33,646 nucleotides of DNA from Pontibacter qinzhouensis (GTDB taxonomy: Bacteria > Bacteroidota > Bacteroidia > Cytophagales > Hymenobacteraceae), in the NCBI RefSeq assembly GCF_008017455.1, contig NZ_VRTY01000070.1:1-33646 (forward strand). Direction: 5' to 3'. The position numbers and the translations under genes are program-made. The notes below the pieces were generated by a model. That model did no database searches and was not told the origin of the DNA. It saw nothing but the letters and a program-made list of their open reading frames with translations. The number at the start of each line of letters is the position of its first letter. Position 1 is the first letter of the stretch. Of this stretch, positions 22,901 to 31,306 are shown piece by piece.

Positions 22901-23800
22901 TACAACAAATGGAACCTGAACCTATATGCTTTGCTGCAGGGGCCTCAGTTTCAGCGTAACTTCTATGGCTTTGGCAACGAAACGCAGGCAGCCGATACTC
23001 TCCATAACAGCTTTTACAGAGTGCGCTACCGCCGAGTAGACCTGCATGCAACTTTCTCAAAAAATCTGAACTCGTTTCTGTCGGCAGGTATAGGGCCAAC
23101 ATACGACAGGTTTCGGGTATCAGACCCTGGTGGCGAAACATATTTGCTGCAAGAGGTGGTGGCAGGGCGGCTGGAGCCGAGCATCTACGATCGTGAAGAA
23201 TCCTCTTTTAAGGCACAGCATTATGTAGGGGCCATTGCCTTTGCCAACTTAGATGTGCTGGCCGATAAAAACAGCGTTAATCCGCGTATAGGCATGCGGT
23301 GGCACAACCGCTTCAGCTTTCAGCAGCAGCTGGGAGATGAGAAAATACGCTACTCCAATATTCAATCTGAGTTCCGGTTCTACATCAGTCCTAATTTCCC
23401 ATTTCAGGTAACCTGGGCTGGCCGAATAGGGGCATCACATAATTTTGGCAACTTCCGGTTCTTTCAGGCAGCAACACTGGGTGGCACCGAAAACCTGCGT
23501 GGCTACCGTCGTACCCGCTTTGCCGGCCGTAGCGCCGTGTTCGGAAACGCAGAGGCACGCCTGGGGCTATTCGACCTCAACTTTTCTGTTACGCCGGGTA
23601 GGTTAGGCCTGTTGGGCCTGGTAGATGCCGGCCGCGTGTTCTACGACGGAGAGCAGAACAGAGAACTTTTCAGTGACCTGCACACAGGTATTGGTGGTGG
23701 CCTGTTTGTTGAGATAATTGAGAAAAACGTTGTGTCGCTAACCTATACCGTAGGAGAAGAAGAAGGCCTGTTTAACGTAAACCTTGGTTTCTTCTTCTAA
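19997..23800 (+). CDS. Giant lipoprotein: metallophosphatase, kinase-like segment and Omp85-like beta-barrel
   Basis: A 1267-residue envelope protein. Lipoprotein signal with lipobox LLSAC (Cys25). Metallophosphatase domain ~50-380 with GDVG (58-61), GDN (92-94), GNHDW (134-138), AHHP (242-245) and GHEH (323-326), enough for a two-metal site. Residues ~475-665 look like an atypical kinase: EYTLRTVDKDP (488-498), then GDWDRHEGQWRW (623-634) and PVPEDRDQVF (647-656), which resemble catalytic and metal-binding loops. From ~900 to the end are alternating strands ending in Phe, resembling the Omp85/BamA-type surface-antigen barrel. Substrate unknown. The phosphatase-barrel combination is known in Bacteroidota; the kinase reading is mine. 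Single gene, ATG start. Confidence 0.85.
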   Translation: MKNNYYIVPPRFLAWVVLVLLLSACTANKTWYSRDVLDWEQTEPDPNNKLLYTVFLIGDVGAPDLEKGEPSLILMRKQMEEAGANSATIFLGDNVYHNGLPEEGRADREVSEKRLNAQLDILKGYQGEKYMIPGNHDWNHSGRGGLEAVMREQVYVNTYLTDENIVTGGDFYVPGNGCPGPYEVKISDDLVLIAIDSEWWLHPFNRPYGNNTTCGAATEVDFLVQLEDIIEKNSGSDIMIVAHHPLLARGAHGGFFTLKDHIFPLTMLRDWMYMPLPVIGSIYPFARKYGGILQDTPHPRYQAYIQGLTTIFEKYDNIVYAAGHEHALEYAKIGKLPHILSGSGCKTQFVKPGGGASYLQEAKGFAKVLYFENGEVWTEFWVPEGDGDKGYISFRTPLYAKKPRPDAPLVEDTTNYADSTIVVAANPEYLTTKLRRKLLGGHYRKEWATPVEVSMLDMKNELNGLTPYQKGGGKQTASLKVRNPDAKEYTLRTVDKDPTNALPEYLQETAAKALLQDQISGQHPYGALAIPPLANAAGVFHTNPKLVYIPNTPYLRQYIDEFGNTLAFLEEDPDENHEDVASLGFAENLIGTEKVLRDVEKDNDNRVDEQAFARARLFDMLIGDWDRHEGQWRWKEEKLENGHRYIPVPEDRDQVFFKADGVLPWLATRKWGVRHIQNFDYDFHDIIGLGLSGLTLDRTFTPSVTRAQWIKMAEEIKLQVPDRVIEEAMNQFPDSIRALSGPEIAAKLKSRREQLPQVAEAYYEHISEFVDVAGSDKHEHFIVERLNDEETKLTVFKIKKEGDIRDTLFTRTFFTNETKEIRLYGQGGQDRFEVKGNVNKGIIVRIIGGRGEDIISDESSVSGFKKHTVVYDTKDGNNFQFGPETKDKTAIVSEVNSYDRANFELPYTGPRLSAQYNVDDGLFLGAGVLRRTQKFRKLPFASEHLLEANFAFLSKSFNVKYTADIRDVYNKWNLNLYALLQGPQFQRNFYGFGNETQAADTLHNSFYRVRYRRVDLHATFSKNLNSFLSAGIGPTYDRFRVSDPGGETYLLQEVVAGRLEPSIYDREESSFKAQHYVGAIAFANLDVLADKNSVNPRIGMRWHNRFSFQQQLGDEKIRYSNIQSEFRFYISPNFPFQVTWAGRIGASHNFGNFRFFQAATLGGTENLRGYRRTRFAGRSAVFGNAEARLGLFDLNFSVTPGRLGLLGLVDAGRVFYDGEQNRELFSDLHTGIGGGLFVEIIEKNVVSLTYTVGEEEGLFNVNLGFFF

Positions 23801-23807
23801 CCAAAGG

Positions 23808-23867
23808 AAATTATCCTAATGAAAATTGCCTTCCAAAGGAATTTGATCAAAATTATGCCAAGGGTTT
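23808..23867 (+). repeat. Dispersed repeat, copy D (long form)
   Basis: Core ATTATCCTAATGAAAA followed by TTGCCTTCCAAAGGA and the tail TATGCCAAGGGT. It begins 8 bases after the lipoprotein stop codon. The bases from 23868 to 24030 show no supported feature. Confidence 0.75.
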
Positions 23868-24039
23868 AGGCGACATGGTTTATTTGGAAGGACTGAAGCA
23901 CTTGTTCACTTTAATTTGCAACAAAGTCTTAAACTGAAAAGGAGTCTCTAAATGGCCAGAGGAAGCGAATAGCAGACACAAGCGAGGACACTTCGCTATG
24001 AAAATTTATTCTTTCATTCAATCAAGACTCCTTCAAACC

Positions 24040-24124
24040 AACAATACAGCAATTCAACCATTTAACAATCAGCAACTAGCAATCATCAACCAAATTATTC
24101 TAATGAATTAGGCCTTCCAAAGGG
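24040..24124 (+). repeat. Dispersed repeat, copy E with A/C-rich arm
   Basis: An A/C-rich arm (AACAATCAGCAACTAGCAATC within it) leads to core ATTATTCTAATGAATTA and GGCCTTCCAAAGG. Similar arms precede copies G, H and I. Confidence 0.7.
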
Positions 24125-24190
24125 AAAAGCACCTTTTTAGGTCAAGTGTCTTCCTGGCCCGAAGTGCAGTTACCTACAACCCATGAAACT

Positions 24191-25210
24191 ATGAAAGTAC
24201 TACGATATTGTTTGATCTGGAGCCACGCTTTTCTGTTGAGCCAGTTTGTGAGCGCGCAGGCCATAGAACCGAAAGAAGATAAAATTTACGCAAACCCATC
24301 GGTAGAGGGCATGCCAAGAGGGCGAGGCGTGGTAATTGGCTACGAACGCCTGCCGCAGTTCGACATCGAGTCCAGAACCGACGACCAGTCTATTGGCAAC
24401 GGCAGTGGCCGTGTAAGGCGAAACAACAAGTGGGATATGCGCCTGATGGCTCCTGTGCTGAACAAGCCCCAGACAAAGCTCATCGTGGGTGTAACCTATA
24501 ACGTAGAGGAGTTTAATTTCGAGAATATGGAGCCCAGCACCTATAGCCTCTACAGATACCTCGAAGACAGGGACCTGAAAAGCCTGGGTTTGCAAGTTGC
24601 TTTTCTGCGCTCCATAGATGAAGAAAAGTTTTACCTGATCCGGTTAAAAGGCGAGCTGAACGGCGACTATACTCAAGAGAACATCAACATAACCGATTAC
24701 CTGAAAACGACCATAGACATGGCCTATGGCTGGAAGAAAAGCCCCCATTTTGCATGGGGAGTAGGAGCGCAGTTTGGCTACACCTTTGGCCGCCGACGCT
24801 TGTACCCGGGCATAATGTATAACCGCACCTTCAACGACAAATGGGGCGTAGAGTCCATCTTTCCTGCTAACCTGAGGTTCAGGCGAAACGTGTCAGAAAA
24901 AACGATTCTGTATGCCGGTTACCGCCTGGAAGGAGCCAGCTACAACCTGTATGTAAACCAGCCGCCACTGGCACAGTTTGAGGATATAGAGCTGCGACGC
25001 ACCGATATAAAGGCACTGCTGCGGCTTGAGCAGGAAATCTATGATTTTCTTTGGTTCTCGGTAGAAGGAGGCTTCCGGCAGTATTATCGCAACAGAATCT
25101 ATGATGTGGTAGGCTCCCGAGACGAACTTATCAACAATGACCTGGCCGGTGCTGGTTATGTGGGTGTAGAGCTTTACCTGGTTCCTCCCCGCCGGTTTTC
25201 GCAAAAGTAA
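24191..25210 (+). CDS. Outer-membrane beta-barrel-like protein, DUF6268-like
   Basis: A 339-residue protein from ATG 24191 (an upstream ATG adds 15 residues and hides the signal peptide). It begins with a signal peptide (MKVLRYCLIWSHAFLLSQF ... SAQA). The mature part alternates strands with aromatic girdles: WDMRLMAPVLNKPQTKLIVG, YGWKKSPHFAWGVGAQFGY, LYAGYRLEGASYNLYV, WFSVEGGFRQYYRN, and ends near VGVELYLVPPRRF. This matches the DUF6268-type barrels of Bacteroidota. Function unknown. It follows the giant lipoprotein by ~390 bases and is closed by a strong terminator, so it is probably its own unit. Confidence 0.65.
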   Translation: MKVLRYCLIWSHAFLLSQFVSAQAIEPKEDKIYANPSVEGMPRGRGVVIGYERLPQFDIESRTDDQSIGNGSGRVRRNNKWDMRLMAPVLNKPQTKLIVGVTYNVEEFNFENMEPSTYSLYRYLEDRDLKSLGLQVAFLRSIDEEKFYLIRLKGELNGDYTQENINITDYLKTTIDMAYGWKKSPHFAWGVGAQFGYTFGRRRLYPGIMYNRTFNDKWGVESIFPANLRFRRNVSEKTILYAGYRLEGASYNLYVNQPPLAQFEDIELRRTDIKALLRLEQEIYDFLWFSVEGGFRQYYRNRIYDVVGSRDELINNDLAGAGYVGVELYLVPPRRFSQK

Positions 25211-25249
25211 AAGCAACAGGACGAGAACTGTTTCACCAGAAGCAGAGAT

Positions 25250-25290
25250 CCCCTTGCAAGCTTACACCTGCAAGGGGATTTTTTTTACTC
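25250..25290 (+). terminator. Rho-independent terminator
   Basis: Arms CCCCTTGCA (25250-25258) and TGCAAGGGG (25269-25277), 10-nt loop, then A and a run of nine T. It ends the barrel gene on the plus strand and lies between it and the convergent ppk1. Confidence 0.88.
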
Positions 25291-25307
25291 TCTGTTGCTG
25301 CTTACGT

Positions 25308-27407
25308 CTACTCCTCTTTCCGGTCCGGTTCCATGCCTGCGGGTAGTAGCTCCTGCAGGTAACTGTAGGTAGCGTATTGCGCCCTGGTTTCTTCCTGAGC
25401 CGGTGTTTGTACGTAAGTGTTATCCACGGTTCTGGCCTTGGTGTCGTCCTGCAACTGCAGGTCTATGATGTGGCGCAGTTGTGCCACCAGGTCCGGCTGC
25501 GTAAGCGGGAAGGCTACTTCTACGCGGCGGTTCAGGTTGCGGGTCATCCAGTCGGCAGAGGCCACGTAGTATTCTTCCTCGCCATTGTTATGGAAAATGT
25601 ACACCCGCGCGTGCTCCAGGTAGCGATCTACGATGCTGCGCATTTCTATGTTCTCACTCAGCCCTTCCTGCCCAGGTACCAGGCAACAGATGCCCCGCAC
25701 GAGCAGCTGTACTTTTACACCGGCTTTGCTTGCATCGTACAGCTTTTTAATCATGCGCTCATCCTGCAGGGCGTTCATTTTTAAGATCATGGAGGCAGGC
25801 AGGCCTTTTTTTGCATTTTTTATTTCCCGGTTAATCAACTCTATAAAGCGCTCCCGCATGTTAATAGGCGCTACCAGCAGTCGGTTAAATTTCTTGTCGG
25901 GTTGGCCGTCCATTAAGAAGTTAAACACTTGCTCCACATCTTTGGTTAGCTGCGCGTTTGAGGTGAAGAGGGCATGGTCGCAGTAAATACGCGAAGTGTC
26001 TTCGTTGTAGTTGCCGGTGCTCAGGTAGGCATAGCTTTTCATTTTACCATCTTCTACGCGCGTAATCAGGCCCAACTTAGAGTGGACTTTCAGGTCGGGG
26101 GCACCCAGAATTACATTGGCCCCGGCTTTTTGCAACTTGCCGGCCCAGAAAATATTCGATTCTTCGTCGAAACGGGCTTTCAGTTCTACCACCACCGTTA
26201 CCAGCTTCCCGTTTTTAGCGGCTTTTACCAGGGCTTTACATACTTCAGATGCTTCTGCCACACGGTACAAGGTAGCGCTTATCGATTTTACCTTCGGGTC
26301 TTCGGCGGCCTCTCTAAACAGCTTCAGCACATAGTCAAACGACTGGTAGGGGTAGTGCACCAGGTAATCCTGTTTTTTCATGGCTTCGAGCAGGCTCGGC
26401 TCCTGTTCCAGCAAGGGGTGAACCAGGGTAGGCTGCGGCTCGAACTTAAGGTGCGGCAGGTTAAAATCCGGGAACTGGAAAAAATCGCGGAAGTTGTGGT
26501 ACTTGCTGCCTTCTACCAGCGCATCTTCTAAAATACCGGTATGTGCCATAATAGCCTCCAGGAGCGCCTGCGGCGTTTCGGGGTCGTAGAGCAGGCGGGC
26601 TGGGTAGCCGGTTTCGCGCTTTTTCAGGCTCTTGCGTATCTTGGCCATCAGGTTGCCTTCTTCGTCCTCAAGATCCAGCTCGGCATCTCTCGAGACTTTA
26701 ACCGCATGTGCCTTTTGCTGCTTATACTCCGGAAACAGGACGGGCAGGCAGTAACGGATCACATCGTCTATAAACATAACGTACCGCTGGTCGCCTGCTG
26801 TGGGTAGCTTCAGGAAGCGCCCACCGTGTTTTTTTGTGGGTATTTCCATCATGGCAAACCGCTCTGCCGGGGCATCTTCCGTCTGCGGCTCCGTCAGGTG
26901 CACGCCCAGGTACACGGTCTGGTCTTTCAAAAACAGGTGCGTTTCTGTTTCGTCGAGCAGAATCGGGAGCAGCAGGGGCTGCAGCGTTTCAGTAAAATAG
27001 TTGTTTACAAAGGTCTCCTGCTCCGGGTTCAGGTCGTTCTCTGTGAGCAGATGGATGTTTTCTTTGCGCAGATCAGCCAGTATGCCTTCCCGGAACACTT
27101 TCCCGAATTCCTCCTGTTGCCTGCCAACCTCCTCCATCACTTGCTCCAGGGTTTCGGTTGGAGGCTCTACCAGCTTTTCACGAGTTTTTTTCTTCAGCAT
27201 GACGAGCCGTTTCAGGGTAGCCACCCGCACTTTAAAGTACTCGTCGAGGTTAGAGGAGAAAATAGCCATAAACTTAATGCGCTCCAGCAAGGGCACGCGC
27301 GGGTCTTTGGCTTCTTGCAGAACCCGGTAATTAAAGGCAAGCCAGCTAAGCTCCCGGTTTATAAAAATAGGCGATTTCTGTTTTTTATCTGTTTGATGTT
27401 GTTCCAT
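25308..27407 (-). CDS. ppk1: Polyphosphate kinase 1
   Basis: Makes polyphosphate from ATP, reversibly, through a phospho-histidine. At 699 residues it is full length. The N domain starts at FINRELSWLAFNYRVLQEA (14-32), followed by the head domain and two PLD-like catalytic domains. The candidate phosphorylated His is His442 in VHSKLGL; the second active-site His is His599 in LEHARVY. FRDFFQFPDFNLPHL and STGNYNED are family blocks. ATG start. The sixA-like gene lies 108 bases upstream on the same strand, so they may be co-transcribed. Confidence 0.96.
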   Translation of the reverse strand: MEQHQTDKKQKSPIFINRELSWLAFNYRVLQEAKDPRVPLLERIKFMAIFSSNLDEYFKVRVATLKRLVMLKKKTREKLVEPPTETLEQVMEEVGRQQEEFGKVFREGILADLRKENIHLLTENDLNPEQETFVNNYFTETLQPLLLPILLDETETHLFLKDQTVYLGVHLTEPQTEDAPAERFAMMEIPTKKHGGRFLKLPTAGDQRYVMFIDDVIRYCLPVLFPEYKQQKAHAVKVSRDAELDLEDEEGNLMAKIRKSLKKRETGYPARLLYDPETPQALLEAIMAHTGILEDALVEGSKYHNFRDFFQFPDFNLPHLKFEPQPTLVHPLLEQEPSLLEAMKKQDYLVHYPYQSFDYVLKLFREAAEDPKVKSISATLYRVAEASEVCKALVKAAKNGKLVTVVVELKARFDEESNIFWAGKLQKAGANVILGAPDLKVHSKLGLITRVEDGKMKSYAYLSTGNYNEDTSRIYCDHALFTSNAQLTKDVEQVFNFLMDGQPDKKFNRLLVAPINMRERFIELINREIKNAKKGLPASMILKMNALQDERMIKKLYDASKAGVKVQLLVRGICCLVPGQEGLSENIEMRSIVDRYLEHARVYIFHNNGEEEYYVASADWMTRNLNRRVEVAFPLTQPDLVAQLRHIIDLQLQDDTKARTVDNTYVQTPAQEETRAQYATYSYLQELLPAGMEPDRKEE

Positions 27408-27515
27408 ACGTATTGTTGCCTTTCAGAAGGCGGCTGTAAAAGATTAAAAACGATGCTTGCCGCAATCGCTTTAATGATTAAGGTTAAACAGTTGGGCAGC
27501 TGTCTGTAGATGAGG

Positions 27516-28010
27516 CTATTTGTAGTTCTTTGGGAAATCGAAGAAGAGCAGTTTGGCATTCTGGGAGCTGATGTCGTACCAGCTTTCGCACTCAAACGCA
27601 AGGGCCACAACGCCTGCCGTTGGTATTCTGGAAATAGGTTCGGGCGAGAGCATGTTGGCAAAATCAGTCAGAGCTTCGTTGTGGCCTACCAGCATAAGGG
27701 TTTCTGCCTCTGCTGGCGCTCCCTGCGCAACCTCCAGCAGTTCATTTTTATCAGCGCCGTAAATGCGGTCGTCTATCATCATATCGCCGGGTTCGTAACC
27801 GAGTTCTTTGGCTATAAGTGTGGCCGTAGAAATAGCGCGTACTGCCGGGCTCGAAATTACCTGGTCTACTTTTACGTTGCGTGCTGCCAGTTCTTCTCCC
27901 ATCAGGGGCGCATCTTCGCGTCCGCGTTTGTTCAGCGGCCTGTCCTGGTCGCCGAGCTCTTCAAATTCCCAGCTCGACTTTGCGTGCCGGAGTATATAAA
28001 GTGTTTTCAT
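27516..28010 (-). CDS. sixA: SixA-type histidine phosphatase
   Basis: A 164-residue phosphatase of the histidine-phosphatase (phosphoglycerate mutase-like) superfamily. The catalytic motif is at the start: MKTLYILRHAKSSWE, with RHAKS as the RHG-type loop (His9 is the phosphorylated residue). The second conserved His lies in LMLVGHNEALTDFA, and DRPLNKRG follows the pattern of the family. SixA enzymes remove phosphate from phosphohistidine, for example on HPt domains. I start at ATG 28010; the ORF extends 26 residues upstream without homologous character. The ppk1 neighbour also works through phosphohistidine, but a functional link is only suggestive. Confidence 0.88.
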   Translation of the reverse strand: MKTLYILRHAKSSWEFEELGDQDRPLNKRGREDAPLMGEELAARNVKVDQVISSPAVRAISTATLIAKELGYEPGDMMIDDRIYGADKNELLEVAQGAPAEAETLMLVGHNEALTDFANMLSPEPISRIPTAGVVALAFECESWYDISSQNAKLLFFDFPKNYK

Positions 28011-28220
28011 AAAGCATAAGTCTAAAAAGCCGTGGAGCAGTATGCAGGTAATGTTACTGCTGCGGCTTTTCGTCTTTACTGCTAGCACCCGGAAATAGTT
28101 GTGACACAGCTCCGTGATTATTGGAAGGCAACATTTTTCAAGTAGAAAATGTCATCAGACACAAAAAAGAGATACAGTTCTTTTGCCTGCATCCAGCTCT
28201 TCAGCAGTTCTGCCATTTAA

Positions 28221-28253
28221 ACAATTATTCGAATGAAAACAGCCTCCAGAAGA
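28221..28253 (+). repeat. Dispersed repeat, copy F
   Basis: Core ATTATTCGAATGAAAA followed by CAGCCTCCAGAAG. It matches copy A exactly over the first 16 bases. The gap from 28011 to 28535 otherwise holds copy G, an A/C-rich arm and a terminator, with no gene that I can support. Confidence 0.75.
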
Positions 28254-28344
28254 ATTCGAGACGTTTTTCATCTCAGGGTCTTGAAGTAATTTGAAGCTAT
28301 AAATTCACTCCATCTCTCAATCGATCAATCAAAATTCTCCCAAC

Positions 28345-28433
28345 CATTTAACCATTAAGCAATTAAACCATTTAACAATCAACAACTAACAACCGACAAC
28401 CAATTATTCCAATGAAAATGGCCTTCAGAAGGG
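28345..28433 (+). repeat. Dispersed repeat, copy G with A/C-rich arm
   Basis: An A/C-rich arm containing AACAATCAACAACTAACAAC runs into core ATTATTCCAATGAAAA and TGGCCTTCAGAAGG. The arm resembles those of copies E, H and I. Confidence 0.72.
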
Positions 28434-28440
28434 TTTTTGG

Positions 28441-28484
28441 CCAAAAACAGCAAAGGCTGTCCCAGGGTGGGAGCAGCCTTTGCT
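28441..28484 (-). terminator. Terminator of hflX
   Basis: Perfect 11-bp arms AGCAAAGGCTG (28449-28459) and CAGCCTTTGCT (28474-28484), 14-nt loop. On the minus strand the stem is followed by GTTTTTGG, downstream of the hflX stop. Confidence 0.72.
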
Positions 28485-28535
28485 TGGTAAGTTATAAGGC
28501 AAGGAGCCTTGTGTTCTGGTGCTTATCACCTAAAA

Positions 28536-29738
28536 CTACACGTTGTTCGGGTAGCGCTCGTAATGAATTTCGGATACGCGCTTAAGTAACTCTTCGCGCA
28601 GTTCTTCTATGTTGATTTTATCGGTGGCCGAAATAAAGAGTGCCGAGGTGTGTTCGCGGGCCATATAGGTTGCTTTGAGGTCTTCAATAGAGGGCCGCAC
28701 CGGCGGTTCCTCCTGCCCTTCGTGCTCCTGCTGTAGTTCCTGCTCGCGCTGTTGCAGGTACTGGTCTATTTTATTGAAGACGAGCAGTACTGGTTTGTCG
28801 GCAGCGTGTATGTCTTTCAGGGTAGCGTTTACCACGGCAATGTGCTCCTCAAACGACGGGTGCGAAATATCCACCACGTGCACCAGCAGGTCCGACTCCC
28901 GGATTTCGTCGAGCGTCGATTTAAACGACTCGATGAGTTTGGTAGGCAGTTTCCGGATAAACCCAACCGTGTCGGAGAGCAGAAACGGTACATTCTCGAG
29001 CACTACCTTGCGCACAGTGGCATCTACCGTAGCAAACAGCTTGTTCTCGGCAAACACATCCGACTTAGAGAGCAGGTTCATGATCGTAGACTTGCCTACG
29101 TTGGTGTAGCCCACCAGCGCCACCCGTGTTATGCTGGCCCGCGACTTGCGCTGCTCAAAATTCTGTTTCTCGAACTTCTGCAGGCGCTCTTTCAGCAACG
29201 ATATCTTTTCACGCACAATACGCCTGTCTGTCTCAATCTCGGTTTCACCAGGTCCTTTCATACCGATACCACCTTTTTGTTTCGAAAGGTGAGTCCAGAG
29301 GTTGGTGAGGCGGGGGAGCAGGTACTGGTACTGTGCCATTTCTACCTGCGCGTGCGCCTGTGCGGTTTTGGCTCTAAGCGCAAAAATATCGAGTATCAGC
29401 AGGCTTCGGTCCACGATCTTTACCTGCAGTTCGCGCTCAATGTTGCGCACCTGCGAAGGGCTCAGGTCATCGTCGAAAATAACCATGTCTACGTCGTGCT
29501 CTTTTACAAAAGCCTGAATTTCGTCGAGTTTGCCGCTGCCCACAAAGGTGCGGGTATCGGGTTTGTCAAGCTTTTGTACGAAGCGTTTTATAGTTTGAGC
29601 GCCAGCGGTTTCTGTTAAAAAAGCAAGCTCATCGAGGTACTCTTTTGTTTGCTCATCAGACTGGCGGTAACTTGGTACTGCTACCAACACCGCGGTTTCC
29701 TGTGGTTTGGCGGTTTCGTAAAATTGTTTTTTACCCAT
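28536..29738 (-). CDS. hflX: GTPase HflX
   Basis: Ribosome-associated GTPase that splits stalled or stressed ribosomes. The 400-residue protein has the HflX N-terminal domain (FVGSGKLDEIQAFV at 65-78; FDDDLSPSQVRNIE at 88-101), the linker motif GIGMKGPGETEIETDRR (157-173), a coiled coil, and the G domain: G1 GYTNVGKS (210-217), G3 DTVGF (256-260), G4 NKID (322-325). Start is ATG 29738 (a TTG codon just before it also opens the frame). It stands alone with its own terminator. The C-terminal helical extension is rich in Gln and Glu (QQREQELQQEHEGQEE) before the last block. Confidence 0.96.
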   Translation of the reverse strand: MGKKQFYETAKPQETAVLVAVPSYRQSDEQTKEYLDELAFLTETAGAQTIKRFVQKLDKPDTRTFVGSGKLDEIQAFVKEHDVDMVIFDDDLSPSQVRNIERELQVKIVDRSLLILDIFALRAKTAQAHAQVEMAQYQYLLPRLTNLWTHLSKQKGGIGMKGPGETEIETDRRIVREKISLLKERLQKFEKQNFEQRKSRASITRVALVGYTNVGKSTIMNLLSKSDVFAENKLFATVDATVRKVVLENVPFLLSDTVGFIRKLPTKLIESFKSTLDEIRESDLLVHVVDISHPSFEEHIAVVNATLKDIHAADKPVLLVFNKIDQYLQQREQELQQEHEGQEEPPVRPSIEDLKATYMAREHTSALFISATDKINIEELREELLKRVSEIHYERYPNNV

Positions 29739-30105
29739 CAAAATTCATTTAAAGTAATGGTGTAGGCAGTTGTTTCTCCATTTCAGGAAATTTAACTGCT
29801 TGCCAGAAGCCGCAACACCGGCACTAGTTGTGCTTTCTATTTCTGCTGATTTCTTTGCTTTTCGGCTTTACCCAGACCTTTGCCGCTGGCATTGCGTTGG
29901 TTTTGGCAACTATTTCTACGTAAATAGTTTTTACATTGGCTAAGCTTGCGCCCGATTAAGACCTGAATCAGTAATTTTTTTTCCGGGCTGTAACCTCTGC
30001 AATTTAAACTATTTTTTCTGATAGTCGTGCCAATAATGGCTAACTTGCACGTTTTAAACAGTCTACCTACACTAATTTCGTCCGCTACCCGGCGTTTGTT
30101 TATTT
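29739..30105. other. Divergent intergenic region between hflX and the glycosyltransferase
   Basis: No gene visible. A weak Bacteroidota-type pair on the plus strand, TTG, 19 nt, TAGTTTTT (~29910-29940), is the best promoter candidate for the glycosyltransferase but misses the final G and lies ~170 bases upstream of the ATG. Both flanking promoters must lie in this region. Confidence 0.35.
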
Positions 30106-31239
30106 ATGCGGATTGCCCTTGTTATCAACACATCCTGGAACATTTATAACTTTCGTCTGCGGCTGATAGAGGCCTTGCTGGCGCAGGGGCATGAGGTAGT
30201 GGCTGTGGCACCATACGATAACTACTCGCAAAAGCTGGAGCTGGCCGGTTGCCAGTTTGTGCCTGTGCCCATATCGCAAAGCACCAACCCTGTTACCGAC
30301 CTGAAACTGCTCTGGCGCCTGTACCGCACCTATCGACGCCTGAAACCCGATGTGCTGCTGCACTATACCATCAAACCGAATATTTATGGTACTATAGCGG
30401 CAAAGCTGGCAGGTATACCAGCTATCAACAACGTGTCGGGTTTGGGTACAGTGTTTATCGTTAAAGACTTTGTAGCTGCTGTAGCGCAGGCGCTTTACCG
30501 CTTTGCTTTTCGGTTTCCGGGAAAAGTGTTTTTTCAGAATGCAGACGACCAGAAGCTTTTTTTGGAGAAGGAACTGGTGCGGCAGGAAATAACCGAAGTG
30601 CTGCCCGGCTCCGGCATAGACCTGGAAGCCTTTGTGCCGGCAGCTACTTACCAGCGTAACCAGCCGTTCGTCTTTCTAATGGTTGCCAGACTCATGTTCG
30701 AGAAAGGAATAGCCGAGTACGTAGAAGCAGCCAGACTTGTAAAGGCCCGGTTTCCGGAGGTCAGGTGCCAGGTATTGGGTGCCATTGCCGATAGCAACCG
30801 CTCTGGCATCAGCCCGGAACTGCTGGCCGAGTGGCGACAGGCAGGTGACATTGAATACCTGGGTTTTACTGATGATGTAGCGCCCATAGTAGCTCAGGCC
30901 GATTGTGTGGTATTGCCCTCTTACCGCGAAGGCACGCCCCGCACCCTACTGGAGGCTGCGGCGATGGCAAAACCCCTGATTGCTACCGATGTACCCGGCT
31001 GCCGCGAAGTGGTAAAAGACAACGAAAATGGTTTACTTTGCCAGGTCAGAAGTGCCACCGATCTGGCTGCCAAAATGTTGCAGCTCCTGCAGCTCAGCAA
31101 CGAGCAGTTGCAGCAGATGGGGCAGGCAAGCCGCAAATTAGCAGAGACAAAGTTTAACGACCGTTTTGTGATTGACCGCTACCTGGCTGCCATTGCAGAG
31201 GTAACTAAAACGGCGGCGAATCGAAACCCTAACGTGTAA
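30106..31239 (+). CDS. Glycosyltransferase family 4, capsule/LPS type
   Basis: A 377-residue GT-B enzyme that probably adds a sugar to a lipid-linked surface glycan in the cytoplasm. The N domain begins MRIALVINTSWNIYNFRLRL and contains the acceptor block HYTIKPNIYGTIAAKLAGIP followed by NNVSGLGTVFI, a pattern of PglA/CapM-like transferases. The C domain has VARLMFEKGIAEYVEAA (nucleotide-sugar region start), LGFTDDVAPIVAQADCVVLP and the E-x7-E-type motif in GTPRTLLEAAAMAKPLIATD. Donor and acceptor cannot be told. rfbC follows after 67 bases on the same strand, consistent with a small polysaccharide operon. Confidence 0.9.
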   Translation: MRIALVINTSWNIYNFRLRLIEALLAQGHEVVAVAPYDNYSQKLELAGCQFVPVPISQSTNPVTDLKLLWRLYRTYRRLKPDVLLHYTIKPNIYGTIAAKLAGIPAINNVSGLGTVFIVKDFVAAVAQALYRFAFRFPGKVFFQNADDQKLFLEKELVRQEITEVLPGSGIDLEAFVPAATYQRNQPFVFLMVARLMFEKGIAEYVEAARLVKARFPEVRCQVLGAIADSNRSGISPELLAEWRQAGDIEYLGFTDDVAPIVAQADCVVLPSYREGTPRTLLEAAAMAKPLIATDVPGCREVVKDNENGLLCQVRSATDLAAKMLQLLQLSNEQLQQMGQASRKLAETKFNDRFVIDRYLAAIAEVTKTAANRNPNV

Positions 31240-31306
31240 AGCGGCACCGGCAGCAACTATTGTTATAAAAAGATATATTGCATTCAATAAAAGATTTAAA
31301 GTAAGC

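Noticed and set aside
25377..27509. Several plus-strand ORFs of 70-230 codons across ppk1
   Set aside because: Antisense shadows of a conserved enzyme, without family features or promoters.
19455..28433. CRISPR array
   Set aside because: The repeats are scattered by hundreds to thousands of bases, vary in sequence, occur in both orientations and have no regular spacers or cas genes.
28752..29618. Long plus-strand ORF (288 codons) across hflX
   Set aside because: It is antisense to a clearly conserved GTPase and has no recognisable protein features; high-GC coding DNA commonly leaves such open shadows.
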